Counted from the stretch's first letter, positions 34,127-43,998 are shown. The stretch is 64,000 bases of DNA from Streptomyces dangxiongensis (GCF_003675325.1 NZ_CP033073.1:1612001-1676000), one strand, 5' to 3'. Made by a program: numbers and translations. The notes: a model not told the origin generated them from the letters alone.

Positions 34127-35869
34127 TCAGGGACGCGGCACGTTGCGCAGGTTGGAGCGGGCCATCTGGAGCATCCGGCCCACCCCGCCGTCGAGCACGG
34201 TCTTCGAGGCGGACAGGGCGAACCCGGTGACCATCTCCGCGCTGATCCGCGGCGGGATGGACAGCGCGTTGGGGTCGGTGACGATGTCCACCAGGGCCGG
34301 CCCCTTGTGCCGGAAGGCGTCCTTGAGGGCGCCGGCGAGCTGCTTGGGCTTCTCCACCCGCACCCCGTGGGCACCGCACGCCCGGGCGACGGCGGCGAAG
34401 TCGGGGTTGGTGTTGGTGGTGCCGTACGAGGGCAGACCCGCGACCAGCATCTCCAACTCGACCATGCCGAGGGAGGAGTTGTTGAACAGCACCACCTTGA
34501 CCGGCAGGTCGTACTGCACCAGCGTCAGGAAGTCGCCCATCAGCATGGAGAATCCGCCGTCGCCGGACATGGCCACGACCTGCCGGCGGCGGTCGGTGAA
34601 CTGCGCGCCGATCGCCATCGGCAGCGCGTTCGCCATCGACCCGTGCGAGAACGAACCGATGATCCGGCGGCGGCCGTTCGGCGTGATGTAGCGGGCCGCC
34701 CAGACGTTGCACATGCCCGTGTCGACGGTGAACACCGCGTCGTCGGCGGCGACCTCGTCCAGTACGGCGGCCACGTACTCCGGATGGATCGGGACGTGCT
34801 TGTCGACCTTCCGGGTGTACGCCTTGACCACGCCCTCCAGCGCGTCGGCGTGCTTCTTCAGCATCTTGTCGAGGAAGCGCCGGCTGGTCTTCTCCCGCAC
34901 CCGCGGGATCAGGCAGCGCAGCGTCTCGCGGACGTCGCCCCACACGGCGAGGTCGAGCCGGGAACGGCGGCCGAGCACCTCGGGCCGCACGTCGACCTGG
35001 GCGATCCGCACGTCGTCCGGCAGGAAGGCGTTGTACGGGAAGTCGGTGCCGAGCAGGAGCAGCAGGTCGCACGCGTGGGTGGCCTCGTAGGCGGCGCCGT
35101 AGCCGAGGAGTCCGCTCATCCCCACGTCGAACCTGTTGTCGTACTGGATGAACTCCTTGCCGCGCAGGGCGTGTCCCACCGGTGATTTGATCTTCTCCGC
35201 GAACCGCATGACCTCGGCGTGGGCGCCGGCCGTTCCGCTGCCGCAGAACAGGGTGACCTTGTCGGCCGCGTCGATCATCTCCACGAGCCGGTCGATCTCG
35301 GTGTCGCTGGGCCGGACGGTCGGCCGGGACGTGACGAGGGCGCTCTGCGGGGCCTTCTCCGGAGCCGGTTCGCCGGCGATGTCACCCGGCAGGGACACCA
35401 CGCTCACGCCGCTGCGTCCGACCGCGTGCTGGATGGCGCTCTGGAGCAGCCGGGGCATCTGCTTCGGGCTGGAGATCAGCTCGCAGTAGTGGCTGCACTC
35501 CTGGAACAGCCGGTCCGGGTGCGTCTCCTGGAAGTAGCCGAGGCCGATCTCGCTGGACGGGATGTGCGAGGCGAGGGCCAGGACGGGGGCCATGGAGCGG
35601 TGGGCGTCGTACAGCCCGTTGACGAGGTGCAGGTTGCCCGGGCCGCTGGAGCCGGCGCAGGCGGCCAGAACGCCGGTGAGCTGGGCCTCGGCGCCGGCCG
35701 CGAACGCGGCGGTCTCCTCGTGGCGTACGTGGACCCAGTCGATGGCCGCGTTGCGGCGGACGGCGTCCACGACCGGGTTGAGGCTGTCCCCGACGACACC
35801 GTAGAGGCGGCGCACCCCGGCGCGGACGAGGATGTCGACGAACTGCTCGGCGACGTTCTGTTTGGCCAT
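34127..35869 (-). CDS. poxB: Pyruvate dehydrogenase (quinone)/pyruvate oxidase, thiamine-diphosphate dependent
   Basis: The 580-residue ThDP enzyme shows the N-terminal pyrimidine domain (GVRRLYGVVGDSLNPVVDAV, HEETAAFAAGAEAQL with the catalytic Glu), a central FAD/transhydrogenase-like domain and the ThDP motif GDGGFSMLMGDFLTLVQY plus LFNNSSLGM. It matches PoxB, which decarboxylates pyruvate to acetate with electrons passed to quinone at the membrane. No signal peptide is present. ATG 35869 was chosen. The 294 bases downstream to the RsbW-like gene hold no clear gene. Confidence 0.9.
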   Translation of the reverse strand: MAKQNVAEQFVDILVRAGVRRLYGVVGDSLNPVVDAVRRNAAIDWVHVRHEETAAFAAGAEAQLTGVLAACAGSSGPGNLHLVNGLYDAHRSMAPVLALASHIPSSEIGLGYFQETHPDRLFQECSHYCELISSPKQMPRLLQSAIQHAVGRSGVSVVSLPGDIAGEPAPEKAPQSALVTSRPTVRPSDTEIDRLVEMIDAADKVTLFCGSGTAGAHAEVMRFAEKIKSPVGHALRGKEFIQYDNRFDVGMSGLLGYGAAYEATHACDLLLLLGTDFPYNAFLPDDVRIAQVDVRPEVLGRRSRLDLAVWGDVRETLRCLIPRVREKTSRRFLDKMLKKHADALEGVVKAYTRKVDKHVPIHPEYVAAVLDEVAADDAVFTVDTGMCNVWAARYITPNGRRRIIGSFSHGSMANALPMAIGAQFTDRRRQVVAMSGDGGFSMLMGDFLTLVQYDLPVKVVLFNNSSLGMVELEMLVAGLPSYGTTNTNPDFAAVARACGAHGVRVEKPKQLAGALKDAFRHKGPALVDIVTDPNALSIPPRISAEMVTGFALSASKTVLDGGVGRMLQMARSNLRNVPRP

Positions 35870-35935
35870 GGCGCGCGTTGCCCCTTCGCTGTCCCGGGAT
35901 AGCCCTCCCGTTCCATGAATCCACAGGGGCCGCGA

Positions 35936-37475
35936 TTACGCCTCCCACACGGCCGCCGCCGTACGGTCGTCGGCGTAGCCCTTCACCCGCACCTGGGCGT
36001 CGGCGAGGAACGCGGCGAGGCCGGGCGGGGTGCGTCCGGACCAGCGGCGGGCCAGGTAGGCGCACAGGGCGGCCTCGCCGCGCAGCGGCTCGGCCAGACC
36101 CGCGGTGCACATCACCAGCGCGTCACCCGGGCGGGCTACCGAGGCGCGGAAGCGGAACGGCTCCCGGGGCGGCTCGGGAACGGTCTCCGGGGCGGGCTCG
36201 AACGGGCTCGGCGGGGCCGGGACGCCGAGGTCCATCGTCAGCCGGTCACCCTCGGGGGTCCGCTCCGCCGGCGAACCGGCGAGGGCGACCGGGCGGCCCG
36301 CGTCCGCGGTGTCGGTGGTGTCCCTGGTATCGGTGGCGTCCCTGCGGTCCTCGGGCGGCGTGACCGGCTCGATGTCCCGCCACACGCCGTCCCGCAGCCG
36401 GAACAGGCCGCCGTCCCCGACACCGAAGAACACGCGCGTACGGCAGTCCGGGTCGGCGGGCAGGAGCAGACAGCGCAGGCTCGCCGCGTACTCCTCGGGG
36501 TCGACGCCCCGTTCGGCGGCGCTCGCGCGCAGCCTGCCCAGACCGCGGTCGGTCAGCCGGTGCAGGCCGGCCTTCAGGTCACCGCGCCGGGCCGTGCGGA
36601 TGTCCTCCACGAGCCGCTGGTGACTGCGGCCCACGGCCCGGCCGATCCACCGGCACGCCTCGGCCGCCGCCAGGTGCGCGCCGGGCGTGGACCGCGCGCC
36701 GGTGGCCATCGCGACGAGGACGAGCGCCTGCTCGCCGGTCCCGAAGCGCGCGGTGAGCAGCGCGTCCCGGCGGGGCTCGCCGCGGTAGCGCGCCGAGTCC
36801 CCGCGGAGCGACACGGCCCGCAGCGTGCACGGTCCGTACCGCGCGCCGTCCAGCACGGTGTCCGCGACCAGCTCGTCCAGCCCGTCCGGGGGCCGCGAGC
36901 GGGAGCGCGGTGGGTTCGGGGTCGTAGGTGGGAGGCCCGGAGCCGACGTAGTCGACGGAGGGGGCGGAGGGGCCGTAGGGGCCGGACGGTGCGGAGGGGA
37001 CTGTCGGTGGGCCGGCAGCGGGTGCGAGGGAGGTGGGCGCGGGCTCCGGGACGGAGGATGCGCCGGCCTCAAGGGACTCGGCGGCGTACGGGGGTGGGAC
37101 GTACGGGGGCGAGGCGGGGGCCTCCGGGGCCGCGGGCGGCGCAGGGGGCGCGGGCGGCGGTGGTCCGGTGGGTGGGACGGGTCCGACGGGCGGGGTCGGC
37201 CCGGCGGGTGAGGTCGGCCCGGCGGGCGGGGCCGGGTCGGTGGGCGGGGCCGGGTCGGTGGGGGCGGCGCGTTGGGGTGGCACCGACGCGGCGGCCGGGG
37301 GCGGCGGTTGGCGGGCCGGTGGGTCCCGTCGGGCCACCGTGTTCCTCGCCGAGGTGAAGCGGTCGTCCAGGGAATCGGGCACGGCCGTGGGGCCCGTGTC
37401 CTGGGCGGAGTCGTCGTAAAGCTGACCCCACCAGTCGTCCTCGGAACGGGCGGGACTTCCCCCCTGCTGGCTCAT
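35936..37475 (-). pseudogene. Protein phosphatase 2C-like protein with proline-rich N-terminus, frameshifted
   Basis: From ATG 37475 a 190-residue proline/alanine/glycine-rich region (MSQQGGSPARSEDDWWGQLY, then PPTDPAPPAGPTSPAGP) runs to YDPEPTALPLA. The coherent frame then switches near 36888-36896, at a run of five G on the plus strand, to DGLDELVADTVLDGARYG. A PP2C-type domain follows: YRGEPRRDALLTARFG, LVLVAMATGARSTPGAHLAA, RVFFGVGDGGLFRL and GYADDRTAAAVWEA, with acidic metal-site residues. One base too many in the homopolymer explains it. This is either a dead gene or a sequencing indel. It is divergent from a TrmB/LuxR-type regulator gene. Confidence 0.78.
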
Positions 37476-37806
37476 GCCCCCTGATTGTCCACCGCACGGG
37501 CGGCGGGGAAACGGGGCTCGGGAAAATTCGGCACACCCGGCCCCGCCGGACGGCCTGTCGAGTGAGTGGGTGAACAGCCGTACGAGGAGCGGTCGATGGC
37601 CACCGGGCGGCCCCACCCCCCACGGGAGGACCGCCCGGCGACGTCCCGAGTGGCCCGGAACCGGGCCACGGTCGGTGGACCGGGCGTCCCTGACGCGCCC
37701 GGTGGGCCGGACTGACGGCTGGGTTCCCGGGGCACGGCCGCGCATGCGCGTTCGGCCACGCGTCCCTCGGTACTGCCACTTTCACAGAGACCACACCGCT
37801 ACGGCG
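37476..37806. other. Divergent promoter region, no gene recognised
   Basis: The 331 bases between the phosphatase gene and the regulator gene are very GC-rich with several GGGCC/GGCCC hairpins around 37600-37700. No recognisable operator or small gene is visible. The forward frame that is open through it lacks coding character. Confidence 0.35.
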
Positions 37807-38772
37807 ATGACGGACGAGGCGGCCTACCGGATGCTGGTGTCCGCGGGCGCGGCCGACGTGGCCGATCTGGCCGGGCGCCTGGCGCTGGCCGAGCAGGACG
37901 CCGAGCGCGCGCTGCGCCGGCTGGAGCGGCAGGGGCTGGCGGCCCGGTCCTCGGCGCGGCCGGGCCGCTGGGTGGCTGCGCCGCCCGGAGTGGCGCTGGG
38001 CGCGCTGCTCACCCAGCAGCGGCACGAGCTGGACAAGGCGGAGCTGACGGCCGCGCTGCTCGCGGAGGAGTACCGGGCGGCGTCGGCCGAACCTGCGGTG
38101 CACGACCTGGTGGAGGTGGTGACCGGCGCGTCCGCGGTCGCCCAGCGGTTCCTGCAACTGCAGTTGGGTGCGACCGAGGAGGTGTGCGCGCTCGTCACCG
38201 GCGATCCCGTGGTCGTGACCGGCACGGAGAACGAGGCGGAGGAGCGGGCGGCCGGACGTGGGGTGCGCTACCGCGTGGTGGTGGAACGGGCCGTGCTGGA
38301 CCTGCCGTACGGGCCGGCCGAGCTGACGGCGGCGCTCGGCCGTGGTGAGCGGGTGCGGCTGGTGGACCGGGTGCCGACCAAGCTGGTGGTGGCCGACCGC
38401 TCGCTGGCGCTGGTGCCGCTGACCTCGAAGACGGCGGAACCGGCCGCGCTGGTGGTGCATGCCGGCGGGCTGCTGGAGCTGCTGGCGGCGCTGTTCGGGT
38501 CGGTGTGGCGGGACGCGCTGCCCCTGCGCCTGGACGCCGGCACGGTGACCCGGGAGCGGCCGGACGGCCCGGACGCCACCGACCTGGAGGTGCTGTCGCT
38601 GCTGTTGGCGGGGCTCACCGACGCCAGCGTGGCGAAGCAGCTCGGCCTGGGCCTGCGGACCGTGCAGCGCCGCGTGCGGCGTCTGATGGAGCTGGCCGGG
38701 GTGACGACCCGGCTGCAACTGGGCTGGCACGCCTGGGAACGGGGCTGGGTGACCCGCGAGGAGCCCCGCTGA
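37807..38772 (+). CDS. TrmB/LuxR-type regulator
   Basis: The product has 321 residues. The N-terminal winged-helix-like half (YRMLVSAGAADVADLAGRLA to GRWVAAPPG) resembles TrmB-like domains. A central ligand region (about 90-240) follows, and a C-terminal LuxR-type helix-turn-helix is at 255-315 (LEVLSLLLAGLTDASVAKQL, RTVQRRVRRLMELAGVTTR). Such regulators are numerous in Streptomyces and often control adjacent secreted enzymes. The GDSL esterase gene just downstream is convergent. ATG 37807 was chosen because the 111 codons upstream look non-coding. Confidence 0.85.
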   Translation: MTDEAAYRMLVSAGAADVADLAGRLALAEQDAERALRRLERQGLAARSSARPGRWVAAPPGVALGALLTQQRHELDKAELTAALLAEEYRAASAEPAVHDLVEVVTGASAVAQRFLQLQLGATEEVCALVTGDPVVVTGTENEAEERAAGRGVRYRVVVERAVLDLPYGPAELTAALGRGERVRLVDRVPTKLVVADRSLALVPLTSKTAEPAALVVHAGGLLELLAALFGSVWRDALPLRLDAGTVTRERPDGPDATDLEVLSLLLAGLTDASVAKQLGLGLRTVQRRVRRLMELAGVTTRLQLGWHAWERGWVTREEPR

Positions 38773-38788
38773 CCTTCCCTGCCTGTGG

Positions 38789-39970
38789 TCAGTGGGTCAG
38801 GGCGCGGTGGACCGTGTCGGCGACGACGCTCATGCCGGCGTCGTCGAAGTGCAGGTGGTCGCCGGGGTCGTAGGCGGGCGACAGCCGGGTGGGCGCGGCC
38901 GGATCGCGTACGGCGGCGTCGGCGTCGGCGACCGCGTCGAAGACGCCGCCGCCACGGATGAAGGCGTTCACCCGCTGCCGTACGGCCTCACGGGCGGCGG
39001 TCCAGGCGGGGTGGCCGCCGTACGGGGTGAGGGTGACGCCGACGACCCGGATGCCGCGGGCGTGGGCCCGGGCGACGAGGGTGCGGTAGGCGGCGGCGTA
39101 GGCGGCCGGATCGCTCGCCGCCGGGGCGCCGTTGATGTCGTTGACGCCCTCCAGGACGACCAGGACCCGTACCCGGGGCCGGTCCAGGGCGTCGGCGTCC
39201 AGCCGGGCGAGGGCGCTGGGGCCGGTGCCGTCGCGCAACAGCCGGTTGCCGGCGATACCGGCGTTGAGGACGCCGAACCGGTGCCCGCGCAGCCGCTGGG
39301 CGAGCCGGTCGGGCCAGCGGCGGTCGGTGTCGGGGGTGGAGCCGGTGCCGTCGGTGAGCGAGTCACCGAACGCGACGATGCTGCCCCGGGCGGCGCCGCG
39401 GACATCGACGCCGGTGACGTAGTACCAGTGGGCGGTGGTCGCGGTGTATGCGGTGCCGTCCTCGTCGGCCGCCCGGCCGGCGCCGGAGCGGGCCAGGTAG
39501 CTGGTCCGCAGGGCGGTGCGGTGGTAGGTGGCGGGCCCGGAGTCGTCCGGCGTGTACACGGTGACGAGCAGGTCGGCGCCGGCCGGCACCGGCAGCGGCA
39601 CCGGGTCGGTGACCGTGTCCGCGCCCGGCGGGACGGTGGTCCGCGGGGCGCCGTGGAAGGTGGCCGTGTGCAGGGTGCCGGGGACGGCGGCGGGCCCGGC
39701 CGCCCGGCGCAGCGCGACGGTGACCGCGCCCAGGCGCAGGGGCTCGGTGCCGAGCCGGTTGCTGAGCCGGAGGCGGACGGCGGTGCCGCCGATGCTCAGG
39801 TGGACGACGTTGCGGACGGCGGCGCCGGGCAGCGGGGCGGTGGTACCGGAGGGCGCGGCCTCCCAGCCGCCGGTCCACGGCAGCGCGGCGGGCTCGGCGA
39901 CGGCCGGTGCCGCCAGGCCCGGCACCAGCGCCGTCAGGACGACCGCCAGAATCCGTACGACCGTGCGCAT
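38789..39970 (-). CDS. Secreted GDSL/SGNH esterase
   Basis: This 393-residue protein has a signal peptide (VVRILAVVLTALVPGLAAPAVA). A beta-sandwich of about 130 residues is followed by the SGNH hydrolase domain: block I FGDSLTDG, block II GIAGN, block III GVNDIN and block V DHLHFDDAG with catalytic Asp and His. It should hydrolyse esters outside the cell. ATG 39970 gives the signal peptide; the longer frame upstream is noise. Confidence 0.9.
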   Translation of the reverse strand: MRTVVRILAVVLTALVPGLAAPAVAEPAALPWTGGWEAAPSGTTAPLPGAAVRNVVHLSIGGTAVRLRLSNRLGTEPLRLGAVTVALRRAAGPAAVPGTLHTATFHGAPRTTVPPGADTVTDPVPLPVPAGADLLVTVYTPDDSGPATYHRTALRTSYLARSGAGRAADEDGTAYTATTAHWYYVTGVDVRGAARGSIVAFGDSLTDGTGSTPDTDRRWPDRLAQRLRGHRFGVLNAGIAGNRLLRDGTGPSALARLDADALDRPRVRVLVVLEGVNDINGAPAASDPAAYAAAYRTLVARAHARGIRVVGVTLTPYGGHPAWTAAREAVRQRVNAFIRGGGVFDAVADADAAVRDPAAPTRLSPAYDPGDHLHFDDAGMSVVADTVHRALTH

Positions 39971-40311
39971 GTGTGTCCGCCCTTCCCCGTGACCCGCCGG
40001 AGGCGACCGTCCCACACGGCCGGTCCGCGCCACGGGAACGCCGACGACGGTCCACCCGGTCGGCGCAACGGAGTTCACGCTTTCCCGCACGGGGGCTCTC
40101 GGCCGGTGCAAGGGGAAGGGAGCGGTGCGAGGGAAGGGGGCGGCCCCGCTGAGACCGCGGGGCAAGGACTGACGAGCGGCCGGGAGGGGGCGCGCCGACG
40201 ACACGAACGGCCGGGGTGGGCTGAGTTGCGGTCGGCGCGGCCCCTGCCGAGGGCGGCGGTGGTGGCGCACAACGGCTCGTGCGGAGACCGCCTACGTGCG
40301 GTGCGCGGTGG
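39971..40311. other. Intergenic region upstream of the esterase gene, nothing recognised
   Basis: These 341 bases separate the esterase start from the end of the Ada-AlkA gene on the same strand. They are GC-rich with purine-rich runs (GGGGAAGGGAGCGG) but hold no recognisable promoter motif, repeat or small gene. Confidence 0.3.
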
Positions 40312-41706
40312 TCACCAGGGCAACTCGCCGGCCACCCGCAGGTGTTGCACCGCGTACGACCGCCACGGTCGCCAGGTGCCGGGGATGTCGGCGCCGGGCG
40401 GGGCCACGTCGGGGTCGCCGAGGGCGCGTACGCGCAGGGCGGCGACGACGGCCGGATCCATGCCGGGCAGGGCGAGCAGGGCCTTCTCGGCGTCGTCCCG
40501 GTCGGCGCCCGCGTCCAGCCGTACGGTGCCGTCGGCTAGGGCGGCGGCCAGCGCGCCCAGCGGGCCGGCGGGTTCGGCCTCGGCGAGGACGGCGGGCTCG
40601 GGGAAGAGATGCGTGAGGCTGCCGCAGGGCGCGTCGAGGGTCTTGCCGTACCTGCGCACCAGTTCCTGGGCGCCCCGGGTGCCGGCCAGGGCGCGCACGG
40701 CGGGCTCCAGCGGGTCCACCGCACCGGGCGAGCGCAGCCCGGGCCGGGCGGCGACGAGCGGGGCGAGCCGCGGGGCGGCACCGAGGCGCTCGTCGACGGC
40801 GTACGGGTCGGCGTCCAGGTCGAACAGCCGCCGCAGCCGTTGCACGGCGGTGGTGAGGTCCCGGGGGTCGGTGAGGTTCAGCCGGGCCTCGAGCCAGCCG
40901 CCCGGGTGGGTGCCGGCACCGGCCCTCGCCGCCCGGGTGCGTTCGTGGACGGCGACGAGCGCGGTGCCGTACGGCAGCCGCAGACCGCGCCGGTAGGTTC
41001 GGCCGCCCGGTCCGCCGGTCACCTCCTCGACGCCCGGCACGGCCTCCCGGGCGAGCTGGTCGAAGACGGCGGCGGCCTGGTACGTGCCCCGGTGGGCGAG
41101 CCGGAGCGGGATGCCGGCGCCGGGCACGGCGCGGCGGACGCCCCGGTCGCGGGGGGCGGCGGCGCGCACCTCGGTCGGTGTCGCGTCGTACACCTCGCGG
41201 ATGGTGTCGTTGAACTGCCGCACGCTGGCGAACCCGGACGCGAACGCGATCTGGGTGACGGGCAGGTCGGTGGTCCGGAGCAGCACCCGCGCGGTGTGCG
41301 CCCGCTGTGCCCGGGCGAGCGCGACGGGTCCGGCGCCCAGTTCGGCGGTGAGCTGCCGCTGGACCTGCCGGGCGCTGTAGCCGAGCCGCGCGGCGAGCCC
41401 GGCGACACCCTCGCGGTCCACGACGCCGTCGGCGATCAGGCGCATGGCCCGGCCGACGACGTCCGCGCGGACGTTCCACTCCGCCGAACCGGGCACGGCG
41501 TCCGGCCGGCACCGCCGGCAGGCGCGGAACCCGGAGCCCTGGGCGGCGGCGACCGTCGCGAAGAACCGCACGTTGTGCCGCTTCGGCGTCACCGCCGGGC
41601 AACTGGGCCGGCAGTAGATGCCGGTGGTCTCGACAGCGAAGAAGAACGCCCCGTCGAACCGTCCGTCCCGGCTGCGTACAGCCTCGTACCTGGTGTCCGC
41701 GTCCAT
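40312..41706 (-). CDS. alkA: Ada-AlkA fusion: methylation-responsive regulator and 3-methyladenine DNA glycosylase
   Basis: The 464-residue protein has an Ada zinc/methyl-acceptor domain (FFFAVETTGIYCRPSCPAVT, then FRACRRCRPDA, so four cysteines) and an AraC-type DNA-binding region (GVAGLAARLGYSARQVQRQL, IAFASGFASVRQFNDTIREV). The AlkA N-domain follows, then a helix-hairpin-helix (ALLALPGMDPAVVAALRVRA) ending with the glycosylase aspartate region. It couples sensing of alkylation to excision of alkylated bases. ATG 41706 fits the family start. The gene ends close to the promoter region of the esterase. Confidence 0.9.
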   Translation of the reverse strand: MDADTRYEAVRSRDGRFDGAFFFAVETTGIYCRPSCPAVTPKRHNVRFFATVAAAQGSGFRACRRCRPDAVPGSAEWNVRADVVGRAMRLIADGVVDREGVAGLAARLGYSARQVQRQLTAELGAGPVALARAQRAHTARVLLRTTDLPVTQIAFASGFASVRQFNDTIREVYDATPTEVRAAAPRDRGVRRAVPGAGIPLRLAHRGTYQAAAVFDQLAREAVPGVEEVTGGPGGRTYRRGLRLPYGTALVAVHERTRAARAGAGTHPGGWLEARLNLTDPRDLTTAVQRLRRLFDLDADPYAVDERLGAAPRLAPLVAARPGLRSPGAVDPLEPAVRALAGTRGAQELVRRYGKTLDAPCGSLTHLFPEPAVLAEAEPAGPLGALAAALADGTVRLDAGADRDDAEKALLALPGMDPAVVAALRVRALGDPDVAPPGADIPGTWRPWRSYAVQHLRVAGELPW

Positions 41707-41895
41707 CACGTCTCCCAGTGTGCGCCGGGGCACCGGACGCGGCTGGCGGAAATCGGACGAGGACCGGGATGCCGGCGGCGGGACCCGGGGGCGGCACCCC
41801 CGGGAGGCCGTTGCGTGCGGTACCCGGAGCGACGGGACAGCGACAGGACCCGCAAGTTGCCGCTCCCGGGTCCCGTCCTGGTGCGGGCCGGCTAG

Positions 41896-42806
41896 GGCCT
41901 GTCTCTTTGGTCAGCGTCGGCTCCAGATGAGGATGCCCGCGAGGTGGAGTGCGGCCTGGTAGGCGATCGCGAGCTTGTCGGTTCGTGTGGCCAGGCCGCG
42001 CCACTGCTTGAGGCGGTTGATGCACCGCTCGACACTGTTGCGCTGCTTGTATGCCTCGCTGTCGAAGCCGGGCGGACGGCCACCGAGTCGGCCTCGCCGT
42101 AGACGGTGGCCGACTTGGTCGGACGGCTGCGGGATGACAGCACGGATGCCCCGGCGCCGCAGGTGGGCGCGGATGGCGCGTGAGGAGTACGCGCGGTCGG
42201 CCAGGACGGCCAGGGGCCGGGTCCTGGGCCTTCCCGGGCCGGGACGAGGTACGCGGATGCGGGACATCACCGTCTCGAAGGCGGGTGCGTCACCTGCTTG
42301 GCCTGCGGTGACGGTGAAGGCCAGGGGTCGTGCGTGGCCGTCTGCGGCCAGGTGGACCTTGGTGCTCAGCCCGCCGCGCGAGCGTCCCAGCCCGTGATCG
42401 GCGGGCTCTCCCGGGCGCGTCGCCCCTTTTGCGTGCTCCGGCAGCGTGCTGGTGGGCCCGCACGACCGTGGAGTCCACCGACACCGTCCAGTCGAGGTCG
42501 TCATCGGCGTCCGCTGCCGCCAGGACAGCGGCGAGGATCATCTCCCAGGTGCCGTCGACGGCCCATCTGATCAGCCGTTTGTGAGCGGTCTGGAATGAGC
42601 CGAGCTCGTCGGGAAGGTCTCGCCAGGGCGAGTTGGTGCGGTACTTCCACGCGATGGCCTCGAGCGTTCGGCGGTGATCGGCCCAACGCCGCCCGCGGAC
42701 CGGATCGGCCGGCATCAGCGGCTCGATCCGGTCCCACATCGCATCGGTGATCACTAATCGGACAGACACATCCGATCAACTGACCAATCCATCAAAGAGA
42801 CACGCT
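41896..42806. mobile_element. IS5-family insertion sequence with CTAG target duplication
   Basis: The element is 911 bases. Its ends share an imperfect inverted repeat with the core TGTCTCTTTG: plus strand GGCCTGTCTCTTTGG at the left, and AGCGTGTCTCTTTGA read inward from the right. It is flanked by CTAG at 41892-41895 and 42807-42810, a typical IS5-type target duplication. The right CTAG contains the stop codon of rsgA, so the insertion left the rsgA reading frame intact. The transposase gene fills nearly the whole element. Confidence 0.88.
41911..42769 (-). CDS. IS5-family transposase in two overlapping frames (probable programmed frameshift)
   Basis: The first frame (42769 to about 42440) begins MSVRLVITDAMWDRIEPLMP and has VDSTVVRAHQHAAGARK, with the first DDE aspartate. 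The second frame continues GEPADHGLGRSRGGLSTKVH, LAVLADRAYSS (second aspartate) and the glutamate region NSVERCINRLKQWRGLAT, ending at 41911. The frames join at the run A4G4 in GCAAAAGGGGC; the needed shift is +1 (or -2). IS5 relatives use such slippery runs, so the element is probably active rather than broken. Confidence 0.85.
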
Positions 42807-43973
42807 CTAGTTCCAGGGCCTGCGCTTGGCCGCGCCGGCGGCCTTGCCGGCGGCGGTCTTCCGGTGCCAGTCCTTCTTCAGCTCGGACCGGAGCCGCGCG
42901 TTCGACTTGGCCACGGTCCACTGGTTCTCCCGCACGAGCTTGCGGTAGCTCTCCAGCCGCCGGTCCGGAAGGTCGCCGTCCTCCACGGCGGAACGCACCG
43001 CGCAGCCCGGCTCCGCCTCGTGGGCGCAGTCGTGGAACCGGCACCCCGCGGCCAGTTCCTCGATCTCGGCGAACACCTGCCCGACCCCGGTCCCGGCGTC
43101 GTACATGCCGACGCCCCGCAGCCCGGGCGTGTCGATGAGGACGCCGCCGGAGGGCAGGGTGAGCAGGTTGCGGGTGGTCGTGGTGTGCCGGCCCTTGCCG
43201 TCGACGTCACGGGCGGCCTGCACCTCCATGACGTCCGCACCGGCGAGCCCGTTGGCGAGCGTGGACTTGCCCGCGCCGGACTGGCCGAGCAGCACGCTGC
43301 TACCGGAGCCGACCAGCGCGACGAGGACGTCGAGGCCGTCGCCGTGCAGGGCGCTGACGGGGACCACGGGCACGCCGGGTGCGCTGGTCTCCACGTCCTG
43401 CACGAGGTGGGCCAGGGTGACCGGGTCCGGCACGAGGTCGGCCTTGGTCAGGACGACGACGGGCTGCGCACCGGACTCCCAGGGGAGTACCGGCTCACGC
43501 AGCAGCGCTTCACCGGTGGAGCTGGACATCGCAAGTGCGAGGAACCGCTCGATCCGCCCGAGGTCGAGTTCGGCCGCGAGGGACACACAGATGACGATGT
43601 GATCGATGTTGGTGGCGAGGACCTGGCCTTCGGAACGCTTCGACGACGTCGAGCGCACGAGAGCGGTACGGCGAGGCAGGAGCGTCCGCACGTACAGCGG
43701 GTCGCTGCCTTCCGGGTCGACGGCGACCCAGTCCCCCGTGCACACGACCTTCATCGGGTCACGGGGGACGACGAACTCGGTGTCGGCACGCACGGTGCCG
43801 TCCGGCGTGATGACGTCGCACAGACCGCGATCGACCCGCACGACACGGCCGGGCACCAGCCCCTGCTCGGCGTACGGAGCGAACTCAGCGGTCCAGCCTT
43901 CATCCCACCCGTAGGGGGCGAGGGCGCGCTGGGCATCAGAAGTGGGAGAGGTGTTGAGCGAAGCGTGGAACAA
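42807..43973 (-). CDS. rsgA: Ribosome small-subunit maturation GTPase RsgA
   Basis: This 388-residue protein has an OB fold (about 40-110). The circularly permuted GTPase follows: G4 TKAD, G1 GQSGAGKSTLANGL and G3 DTPGLRGVG. The zinc region is CRFHDCAHEAEPGCAV. It helps late 30S subunit assembly. The best start is TTG 43973, because the coherent N-terminus runs to it and AAGGGT lies a few bases upstream inside a hairpin. The stop codon TAG is shared with the IS5 target duplication. Confidence 0.9.
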   Translation of the reverse strand: MFHASLNTSPTSDAQRALAPYGWDEGWTAEFAPYAEQGLVPGRVVRVDRGLCDVITPDGTVRADTEFVVPRDPMKVVCTGDWVAVDPEGSDPLYVRTLLPRRTALVRSTSSKRSEGQVLATNIDHIVICVSLAAELDLGRIERFLALAMSSSTGEALLREPVLPWESGAQPVVVLTKADLVPDPVTLAHLVQDVETSAPGVPVVPVSALHGDGLDVLVALVGSGSSVLLGQSGAGKSTLANGLAGADVMEVQAARDVDGKGRHTTTTRNLLTLPSGGVLIDTPGLRGVGMYDAGTGVGQVFAEIEELAAGCRFHDCAHEAEPGCAVRSAVEDGDLPDRRLESYRKLVRENQWTVAKSNARLRSELKKDWHRKTAAGKAAGAAKRRPWN

Positions 43974-43998
43974 GGGGAACCCTTCGAAGGGTGGCCCC
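43974..43998 (-). promoter_or_regulatory. Hairpin enclosing the rsgA ribosome-binding site
   Basis: Read on the minus strand, GGGG-CC is followed by the palindrome ACCCTTCGAAGGGT (43979-43992) and T-CCCC, ending directly at the TTG start. The inner stem buries AAGGG, the only Shine-Dalgarno-like sequence. A second, decayed rsgA copy at 49873 has ACCCT-GTGA-AGGGT at exactly the same offset from its TTG. Conservation in both copies supports a real translational control element. Confidence 0.6.

Noticed and set aside
37474..37806. N-terminal extension of the TrmB/LuxR-type regulator
   Set aside because: The 111 codons are proline/arginine-rich spacer; ATG 37807 fits the domain start.
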